Below the pieces are notes generated by a model, which was not told the origin of the DNA, ran no database searches, and worked only from the letters and a program-made list of their open reading frames with translations. Positions 35,440 to 44,289 of a stretch of DNA of 64,000 bases are shown piece by piece. Made by a program: the position numbers and the translations under genes. Within the stretch, counting starts at the first letter, position 1, and each line of letters starts with the position of its first letter. The stretch is from an uncultured Erysipelotrichaceae bacterium (GTDB lineage: Bacteria; Bacillota_I; Bacilli_A; RF39; UBA660): NCBI GenBank assembly GCA_902761685.1, contig CACWLI010000004.1, forward strand, positions 46,331 to 110,330, given 5' to 3'.

Positions 35440-36566
35440 TTTGTCCTCCTTAATAATAATTTATTTTCTACCCAACTTTCACTAATATATGGACTTTCAA
35501 AAAAATCAGCATCAACAGTATAACCAGTAAGCCATTTAATTACTCTTACATCCGAAGTAGTAATAGGTTCATTTATTTTAATTAATTTGCCACTAATATG
35601 ACTACAATCTTCAGTTGGAAAGTTACAAATTCCTTTCTTCTTTAATACACATATATGATTATCTTTTTCTACTATTTCGTAATCAAAAGGAATAATATCA
35701 TCTAAGTTATTATCTATACTTAAATGTTCTTTGAAATTCATACACTTTTCTTCCATAACACATTCATTACATCCTACTTCATTTGGTCTATAATAGTGAG
35801 CATTATAATCTCTATCTAAATTATGAACATGAGCAAGAAGACAAGATGTTTTTCTAAATATTGGTACATTATAATAATCTGCCATTGTTTCAAATTCATT
35901 TATTTTTTCTTTTGAAATAATTTTTTTATGTCCAAATGAATAACCAGGATATGGATATAATGGTATGCCTTCTTTTTGCCAAATTTCAACGCTACTTGGT
36001 TTTCCTTGTAAACCAGAATAACCTATTGAAAGATTATACTCACTTGCTAAAGATAAAACTCTTTCAAAACACTCTTTTGAATCATTTACATTATAACAAA
36101 TTGGTCTATACTCAAGAGAATATTTATAATTATTTACTCTATGTTTAGTACATTCTAAATTATCTTTTACTCTTTGCATTTTACCACCATCTAAAAATGA
36201 ATCAGTACCAAAAATAGAAAATGCAACATGTAAATCTAAATCAAATGGAATATCAGGAAATTTACTAAAGTCTCCCTTAGTTATTATAATAACTGGTCCT
36301 TTATATTTAATTCTTTCTAATTTTTTTAAATATTCTACTGTATTATCTATTTGTAATAATGGATCACCATAAAATAGATTTAATGCTAGTGGTAAGTTAG
36401 TAAAATTATGATTTATTTCTGGAGGCAAAATATTATAATGCTCACTTTCTGCTTTTTCACCATTAAGTCTACAATAAGCGCAATCATAACAATAATCTAA
36501 ACTATCTCCAAGTAAATAAAATGATTTAGCAAATAAAGCTATATCTGTTGTTTTAACTCCATTCAT
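35436..36566 (-). CDS. Radical-SAM-like protein with atypical CX2CX2C motif
   Basis: 376 residues. Cys26, Cys29 and Cys32 (CYDCAYC) stand where the radical SAM cluster motif is expected, but the spacing is CX2CX2C and not CX3CX2C. FYGDPLLQIDNTVEYLKKLE is the expected GGEP-like position and VIIITKGDF a following strand. A second Cys group in the C-terminal part (GCNECVMEEKC, plus CNFPTEDC) could hold another Fe-S cluster. The nearest known style is the spore-photoproduct-lyase or DUF-type radical SAM proteins, but I cannot assign it. Good promoter (TATGCTATAAT at 36592) and a GGGGGG-type site upstream. Confidence 0.75.
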   Translation of the reverse strand: MNGVKTTDIALFAKSFYLLGDSLDYCYDCAYCRLNGEKAESEHYNILPPEINHNFTNLPLALNLFYGDPLLQIDNTVEYLKKLERIKYKGPVIIITKGDFSKFPDIPFDLDLHVAFSIFGTDSFLDGGKMQRVKDNLECTKHRVNNYKYSLEYRPICYNVNDSKECFERVLSLASEYNLSIGYSGLQGKPSSVEIWQKEGIPLYPYPGYSFGHKKIISKEKINEFETMADYYNVPIFRKTSCLLAHVHNLDRDYNAHYYRPNEVGCNECVMEEKCMNFKEHLSIDNNLDDIIPFDYEIVEKDNHICVLKKKGICNFPTEDCSHISGKLIKINEPITTSDVRVIKWLTGYTVDADFFESPYISESWVENKLLLRRTK

Positions 36567-36606
36567 ATAAAAGTCCCCCCTAATAAAGTTTATTATAGCA
36601 TATAAA

Positions 36607-36632
36607 AAGATATTTACAATTGTAAATATCTT
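36607..36632 (-). terminator. Intrinsic terminator of alaS
   Basis: Perfect 26-nt palindrome (13-nt arms beginning AAGATATTTACAA) overlapping the alaS stop codon, followed by TTTTTATATG, which already forms part of the next promoter. Confidence 0.85.
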
Positions 36633-38412
36633 ATTCTTCCATAACTACTTTAATACGTCTAACTCCAGCTGAAGATGATTCCTCTTTAACAATTTTTATA
36701 TGTTTTAACTCACTTGTATTACTTACATGAGGTCCACCACATATTTCTTTACTAACATTGTCTCCAATTGTATAAACAAATACTCTATCTCCATATTTTT
36801 CAATAAATGTTCCTTCAGCTCCTGCTTTAAGAGCATCTTCTTTATTCATTTCTTCTTTAACAACTGGTAAATGTTCATCTATATGTTTGTTAACAATTTC
36901 TTCTACTCTTTGTTTTTCTTCTTCAGTCATCTTATGATCAAGTGGAAAATCAAATCTTAATCTTTCAGGAGTTATATTACTTCCTTTTTGATATACACTT
37001 GGTCCAAATACTTCTTTTAATGCTGCCAAAGTCAAATGACAAACTGTATGATATTTTGTACTCATTTCACCAGTATCAGCAAGTCCACCTTTAAATTCAC
37101 CAGCTGAAGCTGTTCTAGATTTTTCTTGATGTTCTTTAAATTTTTCTTTAAATCCTTCAGTATCAACTTTAAGATTATTCTCCTCTGCCATCTCAACAGT
37201 AAATTCAAGTGGAAATCCAAATGTATCAAATAATTTAAATGCAGTTTCTCCATTAATAGTATCCCCATCTAAATTACTAATTGCTTTATTAAACATTTTA
37301 TAACCACTATTTAAAGTTTTATTAAATTTATTTTCTTCATCTTCTAAACCTTTTATAATAGCTTCTCTATTATTTAATAATTCTTTATAATCTTCTTTAT
37401 AATAATCAATTACTATATCAGCAAGAGAAGCTAATATTGAATTATTAACTCCTAGGTTTTTAATGTATCTAATCATTCTTCTAATTACACGTCTTAAAAT
37501 ATAACCAGCACCTACATTTGATGGTAATAATCCATGATCATCACCTAATATAAATACACTTGTTCTAATATGATCTAGAATTACTCTAAATGCTTTTAAA
37601 TTATCTTCATATTTTTTATTAGTTAATTCTTCTAATTTATTTCTAAGTAATACAAATATTTCTATATCATAAACACTTTTTAATCCATTATAAACAACTA
37701 GTGTTCTTTCTACACCCATACCCGTATCAACATTTTTATGTTCAAGTGGTGTATATTTACCATTATCAGCTTTATATTGCATAAATACATCATTCCATAT
37801 TTCTAAATATTTACCACAATCACATGCAGGATTACATCCTTCACTACATTTTTCTTTTCCTGTATCATAAAACATTTCTGAGTCTGGTCCACATGGCCCA
37901 CTTCCACTACCAAGTTCCCACCAGTTATTCTCTTTTGGCAAGAAGAATATGTTACTTTCTTCTACTCCACAGCCTTTCCATGAAACAAAACTAACTTCAT
38001 CTCTTGGAGCGTCTTCATTACCTTCAAATACCGAAAATGATAATCTATCTTTTGGTATATTTAAATATTTTTCACTTGTTAAAAATTCATAAGACCAAGG
38101 AATCATTTCTTCTTTAAAATAATCTCCAAGTGACCAGTTACCTAACATTTCAAAGAAAGTTAAGTGTGAAGAATCTCCTACACTTTCAATATCAGATGTT
38201 CTAATACATTTTTGTACATCTACTAGTCTTCTTCCAGCCGGATGTTTTTCCCCTAATAGATAAGGTACAAGTGGATGCATACCTGCTGTAGTAAATAATA
38301 CAGTACCATCATTTTCTGGTATTAAACTTGCACTAGGAATTACTGTATGGCCTTTACTTTCAAAAAAATCAAAATACATATTAATTAATTGTTTTCTTGT
38401 TAATGTTTTCAT
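36631..38412 (-). CDS. alaS: Alanyl-tRNA synthetase, short form without C-Ala domain
   Basis: Charges tRNA-Ala with alanine. 593 residues against about 870 in typical bacteria. The class II catalytic core is complete (FFESKGHTVIPSASLIP, RTSDIESVGDSSHLTFFEML, GMGVERTL, NVGAGYILRRVIRRMIRY). The editing domain is present: HTVCH for HxxxH, and CGGPHV for the Cys-His pair. The protein ends right after it (GVRRIKVVMEE), so the coiled coil and DHHA1/C-Ala domain that normally follow are missing; there is no downstream fragment. Controlled by the Ala T-box upstream, which supports a real role in charging. AGGAGG ribosome-binding site. Confidence 0.9.
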   Translation of the reverse strand: MKTLTRKQLINMYFDFFESKGHTVIPSASLIPENDGTVLFTTAGMHPLVPYLLGEKHPAGRRLVDVQKCIRTSDIESVGDSSHLTFFEMLGNWSLGDYFKEEMIPWSYEFLTSEKYLNIPKDRLSFSVFEGNEDAPRDEVSFVSWKGCGVEESNIFFLPKENNWWELGSGSGPCGPDSEMFYDTGKEKCSEGCNPACDCGKYLEIWNDVFMQYKADNGKYTPLEHKNVDTGMGVERTLVVYNGLKSVYDIEIFVLLRNKLEELTNKKYEDNLKAFRVILDHIRTSVFILGDDHGLLPSNVGAGYILRRVIRRMIRYIKNLGVNNSILASLADIVIDYYKEDYKELLNNREAIIKGLEDEENKFNKTLNSGYKMFNKAISNLDGDTINGETAFKLFDTFGFPLEFTVEMAEENNLKVDTEGFKEKFKEHQEKSRTASAGEFKGGLADTGEMSTKYHTVCHLTLAALKEVFGPSVYQKGSNITPERLRFDFPLDHKMTEEEKQRVEEIVNKHIDEHLPVVKEEMNKEDALKAGAEGTFIEKYGDRVFVYTIGDNVSKEICGGPHVSNTSELKHIKIVKEESSSAGVRRIKVVMEE

Positions 38413-38429
38413 ATTTTCCTCCTAAAAAA

Positions 38430-38620
38430 ATAAAAAAGAATAGTACATAAGGAGTCATAATAGACGGTACCATCCTTTATTTAACTTAATTAATATAACG
38501 GCTTATCCGTGAGTGATTAACTCAAATATTTGAAAGTAGCTTCAAATAACATTTATTATTAGTTTCCATCAACCACTAACTTTCTATAAATAAATAATTA
38601 TTTTACTCATCTCTCAATGA
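38430..38620 (-). ncRNA. T-box riboswitch, alanine-specific (upstream of alaS)
   Basis: Reading leftwards: GAGAGATGAG near the 5' end, stem I apex with GTTAGTGG and GATGGAAAC, specifier loop with GCT (38540-38538) followed by A, ACGGATAAGCCGT hairpin, and the T-box AAAGGATGGTACCG at 38478-38465. The specifier is the Ala codon GCU and the gene below is alaS. An alternative hairpin (AAGGA...TCCTT enclosing GTC...GAC) with the T-rich stretch before the alaS site would be the terminator state. Uncharged tRNA-Ala is expected to switch the gene on. Confidence 0.92.
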
Positions 38621-38625
38621 ATAGA

Positions 38626-38654
38626 ATTCTATCAAAAAATAATATTATTTTCAA
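38626..38654 (-). promoter_or_regulatory. Promoter of the alaS T-box transcript
   Basis: TTGAAA (38654-38649), 17-nt spacer, TAGAAT (38631-38626), just upstream of the T-box 5' end. Confidence 0.75.
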
Positions 38655-38666
38655 GTAAAAATTAAA

Positions 38667-38690
38667 AAATAACTAGTTTCCTAGTTATTT
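38667..38690 (-). terminator. Intrinsic terminator of the Pro-rich repeat gene
   Basis: AAATAACTAG, 4-nt loop, CTAGTTATTT, followed by TTTTAATTTTTA reading leftwards. Confidence 0.9.
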
Positions 38691-38693
38691 ATA

Positions 38694-39248
38694 TTACATC
38701 ATTTGATTATCAGTAGGTTGTGTTGGTACTTCAGGAACTGCAGGTGTTGTAGCTGGGTCTGGAATAACCAAAGTTGGTTCACTTGGTGCTACTGGTTCAG
38801 TGCCCATCATTGGAGCATCTCCTACTGTTGGTACTTCAGGAACTACTGGTGTTGTAGCTGGGTCTGGAATAACCAAAGTTGGTTCACTTGGTGCTACTGG
38901 TTCAGTGCCCATCATTGGAGCATCTCCTACTGTTGGCACTTCAGGAACTACTGGTGTTGTAGCTGGGTCTGGAATAACCAAAGTTGGTTCACTTGGTACC
39001 TCTGGTGTTTCTGGTACAGGTGGAGCAATTGGTTCTGGATTATCGAATACTGAAGGAGGCGTAATAGCTTCACCTTGTTCTGTTGTACCTTCTGCATTTG
39101 GAGCGCTTTCACCTTCTACTGGAGCAACCTCTCCTTTTCCATCTTTCTTAAGCTTTACAGCAAAACCTATTAAAGCAACTAATAAAACTCCACTAATAAT
39201 TAAAAATATAAAACAATAATTTGCTAAAAAATTTAATACACTATCCAT
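38694..39248 (-). CDS. Membrane-anchored Pro-rich repeat protein
   Basis: 184 residues. One span at residues 12-32 (CFIFLIISGVLLVALIGFAV), followed at once by KLKKDGKG; by the positive-inside rule the repeat tail is then cytoplasmic, though the reverse orientation is possible. The remaining 150 residues are Pro/Glu/Val/Thr-rich and contain a 35-residue unit (starting TLVIPDPATTPVVPEVP) present two and two-thirds times, almost identical at DNA level. No cell-wall anchor motif. Function not recognised. Good AAGGAGG ribosome-binding site. Confidence 0.82.
   Translation of the reverse strand: MDSVLNFLANYCFIFLIISGVLLVALIGFAVKLKKDGKGEVAPVEGESAPNAEGTTEQGEAITPPSVFDNPEPIAPPVPETPEVPSEPTLVIPDPATTPVVPEVPTVGDAPMMGTEPVAPSEPTLVIPDPATTPVVPEVPTVGDAPMMGTEPVAPSEPTLVIPDPATTPAVPEVPTQPTDNQMM
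38697..38984 (-). repeat. 105-nt in-frame tandem repeat
   Basis: Copies at 38984-38880, 38879-38775 and a truncated third at 38774-38697; GGAATAACC recurs exactly 105 nt apart (38761, 38866, 38971). Near-identity at DNA level implies recent duplication and likely copy-number variation between strains. Confidence 0.92.
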
Positions 39249-39336
39249 TTCAAATCCTCCTTATTCTAAATATAATTTTATCATTATAATTTTAATAATT
39301 CAATATTTTTTTATTAAACTATATTCAATTAAATAA

Positions 39337-39363
39337 AAAAGATTCAATGTTATTGAATCTTTT
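39337..39363 (-). terminator. Terminator of the tRNA operon (after gatB)
   Basis: 12-bp stem AAAAGATTCAAT / ATTGAATCTTTT with a 3-nt loop, including the gatB stop region, followed by a T-run. Confidence 0.9.
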
Positions 39364-40777
39364 CTAATAATTTAGCCTTTGCTTCTACTGGATTTGCCTT
39401 TCCTTTAGATTTCTTCATTACTTGACCAACCATATAATCAAGCATATTAGTTCTTCCATTATGATAATCTTCTATTGCTTTTTCATTTTCGCTTATTACT
39501 TCATTAACTAATGAATCAATTAGATTATCATCTACAATAACTTCCATATTGTATTTTTTTACTATTTCACTTGGAGTTAAATGCTCATCTAACATTTTAG
39601 CAAACACTTCTTTGCCTTGATTATTAGTGATTTTTTTATCTTCAATTAATTTAATTAATTCACTAATCATATTAGGTTTTATGAATATATCATCAATTGT
39701 AGTATCTTCATTTTTATTAACTTCAGCAAGTACTTTTGTTGTTATCCAGTTACATGCACTTTTTGGGGCAGATCCTAAAGATACACATTCTTCAAAATAA
39801 TCAGATACTTTTTTACTTTTAACAAGTACACCTGCATCATATTCACTTAAATTATATTCTTTTATATATTTTTCTTTTCTTTCACTTGCAAGCATTGGAA
39901 TATTTGCTCTAATTTCATTTTTTAATTCTTCTGTAATTCTATACTTTGGAATATTTGGTTCAGTAAAATATTTATAATCAATAGCATCAGCTTTACTTCT
40001 CATATGAATAGTTGTTCCACTCTCATCATCCCATCTTCTTGTTTCTTGTATAACTTCATCATAACGATTAGATGATTTAAGTTCACTTTGTCTTTTTATT
40101 TCATATTCTATTGTTTTTCTAATTGAATCAAAGCTATTAACATTTTTAACTTCTACTTTAGTACCAAACTTACTGTCTCCTTCTTCCATAATAGATACAT
40201 TTACATCTGCTCTAATTTGACCTTTTTTAGTATCACATTCTGATATACCAGTATATTGATATATACTTCTTACATGTTCTAAAAATGCAATTGCTTCATC
40301 AGCAGAATTTAAACAAGGCTCAGTAACTAATTCAAGTAAAGGAACACCTGCTCTATTATAGTTAATAGTAGATGTATTATAGAAGTGATCAAGAGATGCT
40401 GCATCTTCTTCTAAGTGAATATCATGTATTAATACTTCTTTTTCTTTACCATTAACTTCAACAGTAATTTTTCCATTTACTCCTACTGGATTATAGAATT
40501 GAGTAATTTGATATCCTTTTGGTAAATCTGGATAAAAATAATTTTTTCTATCAAATTCCATATATTCCGGTATTTTACAATTTAATATCATTGCCATTTC
40601 AATAGCTTTTTTAACACATGTTTTATTAACAACTGGTAATGTTCCAGGAAAAGCCATATCAACAGCACTTACATATTTATTTGATTTTGTTGAGTAACCA
40701 TTTATAGCGTTAGAGAATACTTTTGTATGTGAACTCATTTCACAGTGAAATTCAAGTCCTATAACTGCTTTATACAT
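39350..40777 (-). CDS. gatB: Asp/Glu-tRNA amidotransferase subunit B
   Basis: Kinase/tRNA-binding subunit of GatCAB, which phosphorylates the Glu (or Asp) carried by mischarged tRNA before amidation. 475 residues: GLEFHCEMSSHTKVFSNA (usual GLEVHxxL-TxSKxFS), DLPKGYQITQFYNPV, RAGVPLLELVTEP, then the helical and YqeY-like tail (GRTNMLDYMVGQVMKKSKGK). One nt after gatA. Last gene of the Asn T-box operon. Confidence 0.96.
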   Translation of the reverse strand: MYKAVIGLEFHCEMSSHTKVFSNAINGYSTKSNKYVSAVDMAFPGTLPVVNKTCVKKAIEMAMILNCKIPEYMEFDRKNYFYPDLPKGYQITQFYNPVGVNGKITVEVNGKEKEVLIHDIHLEEDAASLDHFYNTSTINYNRAGVPLLELVTEPCLNSADEAIAFLEHVRSIYQYTGISECDTKKGQIRADVNVSIMEEGDSKFGTKVEVKNVNSFDSIRKTIEYEIKRQSELKSSNRYDEVIQETRRWDDESGTTIHMRSKADAIDYKYFTEPNIPKYRITEELKNEIRANIPMLASERKEKYIKEYNLSEYDAGVLVKSKKVSDYFEECVSLGSAPKSACNWITTKVLAEVNKNEDTTIDDIFIKPNMISELIKLIEDKKITNNQGKEVFAKMLDEHLTPSEIVKKYNMEVIVDDNLIDSLVNEVISENEKAIEDYHNGRTNMLDYMVGQVMKKSKGKANPVEAKAKLLEKIQ

Positions 40778-40778
40778 G

Positions 40779-42224
40779 TTATTTTACCTCCTTTGCTAAT
40801 TGATTTTTATAATTCATTGATGACTCCAATGTATAAGCAATATTTAATACATTTTGATCATCTTTAACTTTTCCTGTTATATTTACTCCAACTGGTAATT
40901 TATCAACAAATCCATTAGGTATTGTTATAGATGGATAACCACCATAATTTCCTATTTGTAATAATTCATCTAACACAGCTGTATCATCACTTAACATATT
41001 TTTATTATTATCTAAGTATTTTGCAGGTCCAATACCAACAGGTGCTATCATAGCATCAAAACTCTCAAATAATTCATTCATTTTATTAACAATTAATCTT
41101 CTAACTCTCTTAGCATTTAAGAAATATTTTTCTTGATTTTCACTTTGTAATACATATGATCCAATTACAAATCTTCTTTTAATTAATGGACTAAATCCTA
41201 AAGTTCTATGATTCTTCATCATTTCAGCAGGAGATTCTCCTTCTCCTCTAGGTCCAAATATAATTCCAGTTAAGTTAGACATATTACTTGTAGCTTCGGC
41301 ACATGAAATAACTACGTATACACTAGGTAGAGCATTTAATAAAGTTTTATCAATACTAATTCCTTCTACACTTATTCCTAAACTTTCACATTTTTTAATT
41401 GTTTCTTTAAAGTTTTCTAAATGACTTTTTAGTTCTTTAGATGGTTTTTCATAGTTTTCTATATCACATACTTCTTTAATATAGAATAATTTTTTATTTT
41501 TAACTTTCTTTAAAGATTTATATAAATGAATATCACTACTATCCCAAGAAGTCATATCATTTTCATCTTTACCCTTCATACCATCAACAACAATAGCTGC
41601 ATCTTCAACACTTCTAGATAGCACTCCAACAGTATCTAATGAGCTAGCAAATTGGAACATACCATATCTAGATATCATTCCATATGTTGGTTTATATCCA
41701 ACAATTCCACAATATGCCGCTGGTTTACGAATAGAATCTCCTGTATCACTTCCAAGTGCATAAGGATATACACCATATGCAACACTAGCTGCACTACCAG
41801 CACTACTTCCAGCACACATTCTATTATAATCCCATGGGTTTTTAACAACACCTGTGTGACCTGTTGTACCAGTACCACCCATACCAAGTTCATCAAGTAC
41901 TGTTTTACCAACTGCAACTGCACCATGACTTTTTAAATTTTTAACACAAGTTGCATCAAAGAATGGAACATAATCTTTTAAAGTATTACTACTACCTGTT
42001 GATAATATATCTTTTGTTGAAAAAATATCTTTAATTCCATATGGAATACCAGATAATAAATCATCTGTTACTTCACTTTCTTTAGCATCATCTATAATAG
42101 TTACAAATGAATTTGTTTTATCTTGACATTCATGAGCTAACTCTAAAGATTCTTTTACTAATTCTTTACTTGTAATTTTATTATTTTTTAACTCCTCATG
42201 TAATTCAACTATACCTTTATTCAT
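40779..42224 (-). CDS. gatA: Asp/Glu-tRNA amidotransferase subunit A
   Basis: Glutaminase subunit that supplies ammonia. 481-residue amidase-signature protein with catalytic Lys in GIPYGIKDIF, the Ser triad region AGSSAGSAASVAYG and ALGSDTGDSIRKPAAYCGIVG (Asp in place of the usual second Gly of DTGGSIR). Start overlaps the gatC stop by one base. With gatB and gatC it completes the complex. Confidence 0.96.
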   Translation of the reverse strand: MNKGIVELHEELKNNKITSKELVKESLELAHECQDKTNSFVTIIDDAKESEVTDDLLSGIPYGIKDIFSTKDILSTGSSNTLKDYVPFFDATCVKNLKSHGAVAVGKTVLDELGMGGTGTTGHTGVVKNPWDYNRMCAGSSAGSAASVAYGVYPYALGSDTGDSIRKPAAYCGIVGYKPTYGMISRYGMFQFASSLDTVGVLSRSVEDAAIVVDGMKGKDENDMTSWDSSDIHLYKSLKKVKNKKLFYIKEVCDIENYEKPSKELKSHLENFKETIKKCESLGISVEGISIDKTLLNALPSVYVVISCAEATSNMSNLTGIIFGPRGEGESPAEMMKNHRTLGFSPLIKRRFVIGSYVLQSENQEKYFLNAKRVRRLIVNKMNELFESFDAMIAPVGIGPAKYLDNNKNMLSDDTAVLDELLQIGNYGGYPSITIPNGFVDKLPVGVNITGKVKDDQNVLNIAYTLESSMNYKNQLAKEVK

Positions 42225-42523
42225 TATCCCACCACCCTTGGAACTTCAACTTCTCTTCCTTCGAATTGATCACAATTTCTAAGAAGTGTATCAATTGGTA
42301 TTTCTTCGCCTTCATCATCATCACTTCTTAAATCAAATACTTCCATTTCAAAAGGAAAACTTTGTGGTTCTACATCTTTAATATTTGGTATTTCATTAAT
42401 TAAATCCATATTTTTTTCTATTGTATCAAATTCTTCTTGTATCATTGTTCTTTCTTCTTCAGTTAAACCAATAAGTAAGTCATTTGCATACTTATCAATT
42501 TTTTCTTTGGTAAAATTACTCAT
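42224..42523 (-). CDS. gatC: Asp/Glu-tRNA amidotransferase subunit C
   Basis: 99-residue subunit that wraps GatA-GatB. Contains the typical helix LLIGLTEEERTMIQEEFDTI and DVEPQSFPFE, ending in a segment (LLRNCDQFEGREVEVPRVVG) matching the family C-terminus. Overlaps aspS by 8 nt and gatA by 1 nt. Confidence 0.92.
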   Translation of the reverse strand: MSNFTKEKIDKYANDLLIGLTEEERTMIQEEFDTIEKNMDLINEIPNIKDVEPQSFPFEMEVFDLRSDDDEGEEIPIDTLLRNCDQFEGREVEVPRVVG

Positions 42524-44270
42524 ATATTTCCTCCTTCACTTTTATTCCTAATTCATCTAATTGACTCTTATCAAGTACACTTGGACTTCCCATCATATAA
42601 TCCATACCACTTGTACTAGTTGGAAATGCTTGTACTTCTCTTAAGTTACTTTCATCTTTAATTATCATTAAAATTCTATCTATTCCAAGAGCCATTCCTC
42701 CATGGGGTGGACAACCATATTTAAATGCTGTCATCATACTTTTAAATTTTTCTTCCACGTCACTTCTCTTATATCCAACAGCTTCAAATCCTTTAATTAA
42801 CGATTCAACATCACTATTTCTAATTGCTCCACTTGCCATTTCATTTCCATTGCATACAAAGTCATATTGATAAGCAAGAATACTATCCATATTATCTTTT
42901 GTATATTCAACTTCTTCTTGTGGTTTACTAAATGGGTTATGACAAAATTCATACTTTCTTAGTTTATCATCATATTCAAACATTGGAAAGTCTTTAACAA
43001 TACATAACTCTATTTTATCTTTATCAATTAAATCTAATTTTCTAGCAAGTTCAGTTCTAATTAATCCAGCAAATTTTTGAGCTACTTTTTTACTTTTATT
43101 AGCTATAAAAAATATAACTGAGTTTTCTTTCATTTTAAACTTTTTAATTAATGATTCTCTTTCTTCATTACTTAAAAATTTATCTATTGGACCCTTAAAA
43201 GTATTATCAGAAAGTAGTGTTAAATATCCTATACCAGGCATTCCAATACTAGTAGCATAATCTACAATTTCATTAAACCAATTATTTGATTTATCTCCTA
43301 TTGAATCAACACATATTGCTTTAATAACAGCATTTTTAAAAGGACCAAATGTAGTGTCTTTTAATTCTAAAGAAATATCATCTATTATTAGTGGGTTTCT
43401 TAAATCAGGTTTGTCAGTTCCATATTTTTCCATTGCTTCAGTATAAGTAATTCTTTTAAATGGAACTTTACTAACATTTTTATTACTAAATTTTTTAAAT
43501 GTATCATAGAATATTCTTTCGCCTAATTCTAATACCTCTTCTTCAGTAACAAAACTCATTTCAAGATCTAATTGATAAAACTCTAATGTTCTATCGCTTC
43601 TTGAATCTTCATCTCTAAAACAAGGTGCTACTTGAAAATATTTTTGTAAACCACCAACCATTAATAATTCTTTATATATTTGTGGTGCTTGAGGTAAAGC
43701 ATAAAATTTACCTTTAAATTTTCTAGATGGAACGACAAAATCTCTTGCACCTTCAGGAGATGATGCTGTTAGAATTGGTGTTTGAACTTCAGTAAATTTT
43801 TCATCATACATTTTATTTCTTAAAAAATGTAATACTTCACTTCTAAGCAATAAGTTATCTTTAACTTTTTCATTTCTCATATCTAGATATCTATATTTTA
43901 GTCTTAAGTCTTCTTGCACAGATTTACTAGATATTATTTCAAATGGTAACTCATGAAGAGATGGACCTAACATTTCTAATTTATCAACAAGTAGTTCCAC
44001 TTCACCAGTTTTTATTTTATCATTATATGTTTCTTCGTCTCTTTTTCTAATTGTTCCTTCTAATCTTATGACAGACTCTTTAGCTAAACCCTTAAACATA
44101 TTATCATCGTTTGATACAGTTTGTAATATACCAGTTGTATCTCTTAAATCAAGGAATAAAACACCTCCATGATCTCTTATATTTTGTATCCAACCACTCA
44201 CTACAATATGTTCACCAATTAGTCTTTTTGAAATATCTTCTATCATAGTAGAATGGTAATAGTTTTTCAT
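42516..44270 (-). CDS. aspS: Aspartyl-tRNA synthetase
   Basis: Class IIb synthetase. OB-fold anticodon domain at the N-terminus (VSGWIQNIRDHGGVLFLDLR), catalytic core with the bacterial insertion, motif 2 FRDEDSRSDRTLEFYQLDLE and motif 3 GGMALGIDRILMI; ends with AFPTSTSGMDYMMGSPS. I use the ATG at 44270 with a GGGGGA site, giving 584 residues; an earlier in-frame start at 44300 would overlap asnS. Whether it is discriminating (Asp only) cannot be read directly, but an AsnRS is encoded next door. Confidence 0.95.
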   Translation of the reverse strand: MKNYYHSTMIEDISKRLIGEHIVVSGWIQNIRDHGGVLFLDLRDTTGILQTVSNDDNMFKGLAKESVIRLEGTIRKRDEETYNDKIKTGEVELLVDKLEMLGPSLHELPFEIISSKSVQEDLRLKYRYLDMRNEKVKDNLLLRSEVLHFLRNKMYDEKFTEVQTPILTASSPEGARDFVVPSRKFKGKFYALPQAPQIYKELLMVGGLQKYFQVAPCFRDEDSRSDRTLEFYQLDLEMSFVTEEEVLELGERIFYDTFKKFSNKNVSKVPFKRITYTEAMEKYGTDKPDLRNPLIIDDISLELKDTTFGPFKNAVIKAICVDSIGDKSNNWFNEIVDYATSIGMPGIGYLTLLSDNTFKGPIDKFLSNEERESLIKKFKMKENSVIFFIANKSKKVAQKFAGLIRTELARKLDLIDKDKIELCIVKDFPMFEYDDKLRKYEFCHNPFSKPQEEVEYTKDNMDSILAYQYDFVCNGNEMASGAIRNSDVESLIKGFEAVGYKRSDVEEKFKSMMTAFKYGCPPHGGMALGIDRILMIIKDESNLREVQAFPTSTSGMDYMMGSPSVLDKSQLDELGIKVKEEIYE

Positions 44271-44289
44271 AATAATTCCCCCATTTATA

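Noticed and set aside
38697..38984. CRISPR array
   Set aside because: The repeats are contiguous 105-nt in-frame units without spacers.
38703..39219. Plus-strand frames over the Pro-rich repeat gene, including a Trp/Cys-rich one
   Set aside because: They are antisense reading of the tandem repeat; no ribosome-binding site, and the minus-strand frame has a start site, signal anchor and terminator.
41652..41936. Cys/Thr-rich plus-strand frame and a minus-strand frame inside gatA
   Set aside because: Both are shadows of the gatA amidase-signature region, which is clearly coding in its own frame.
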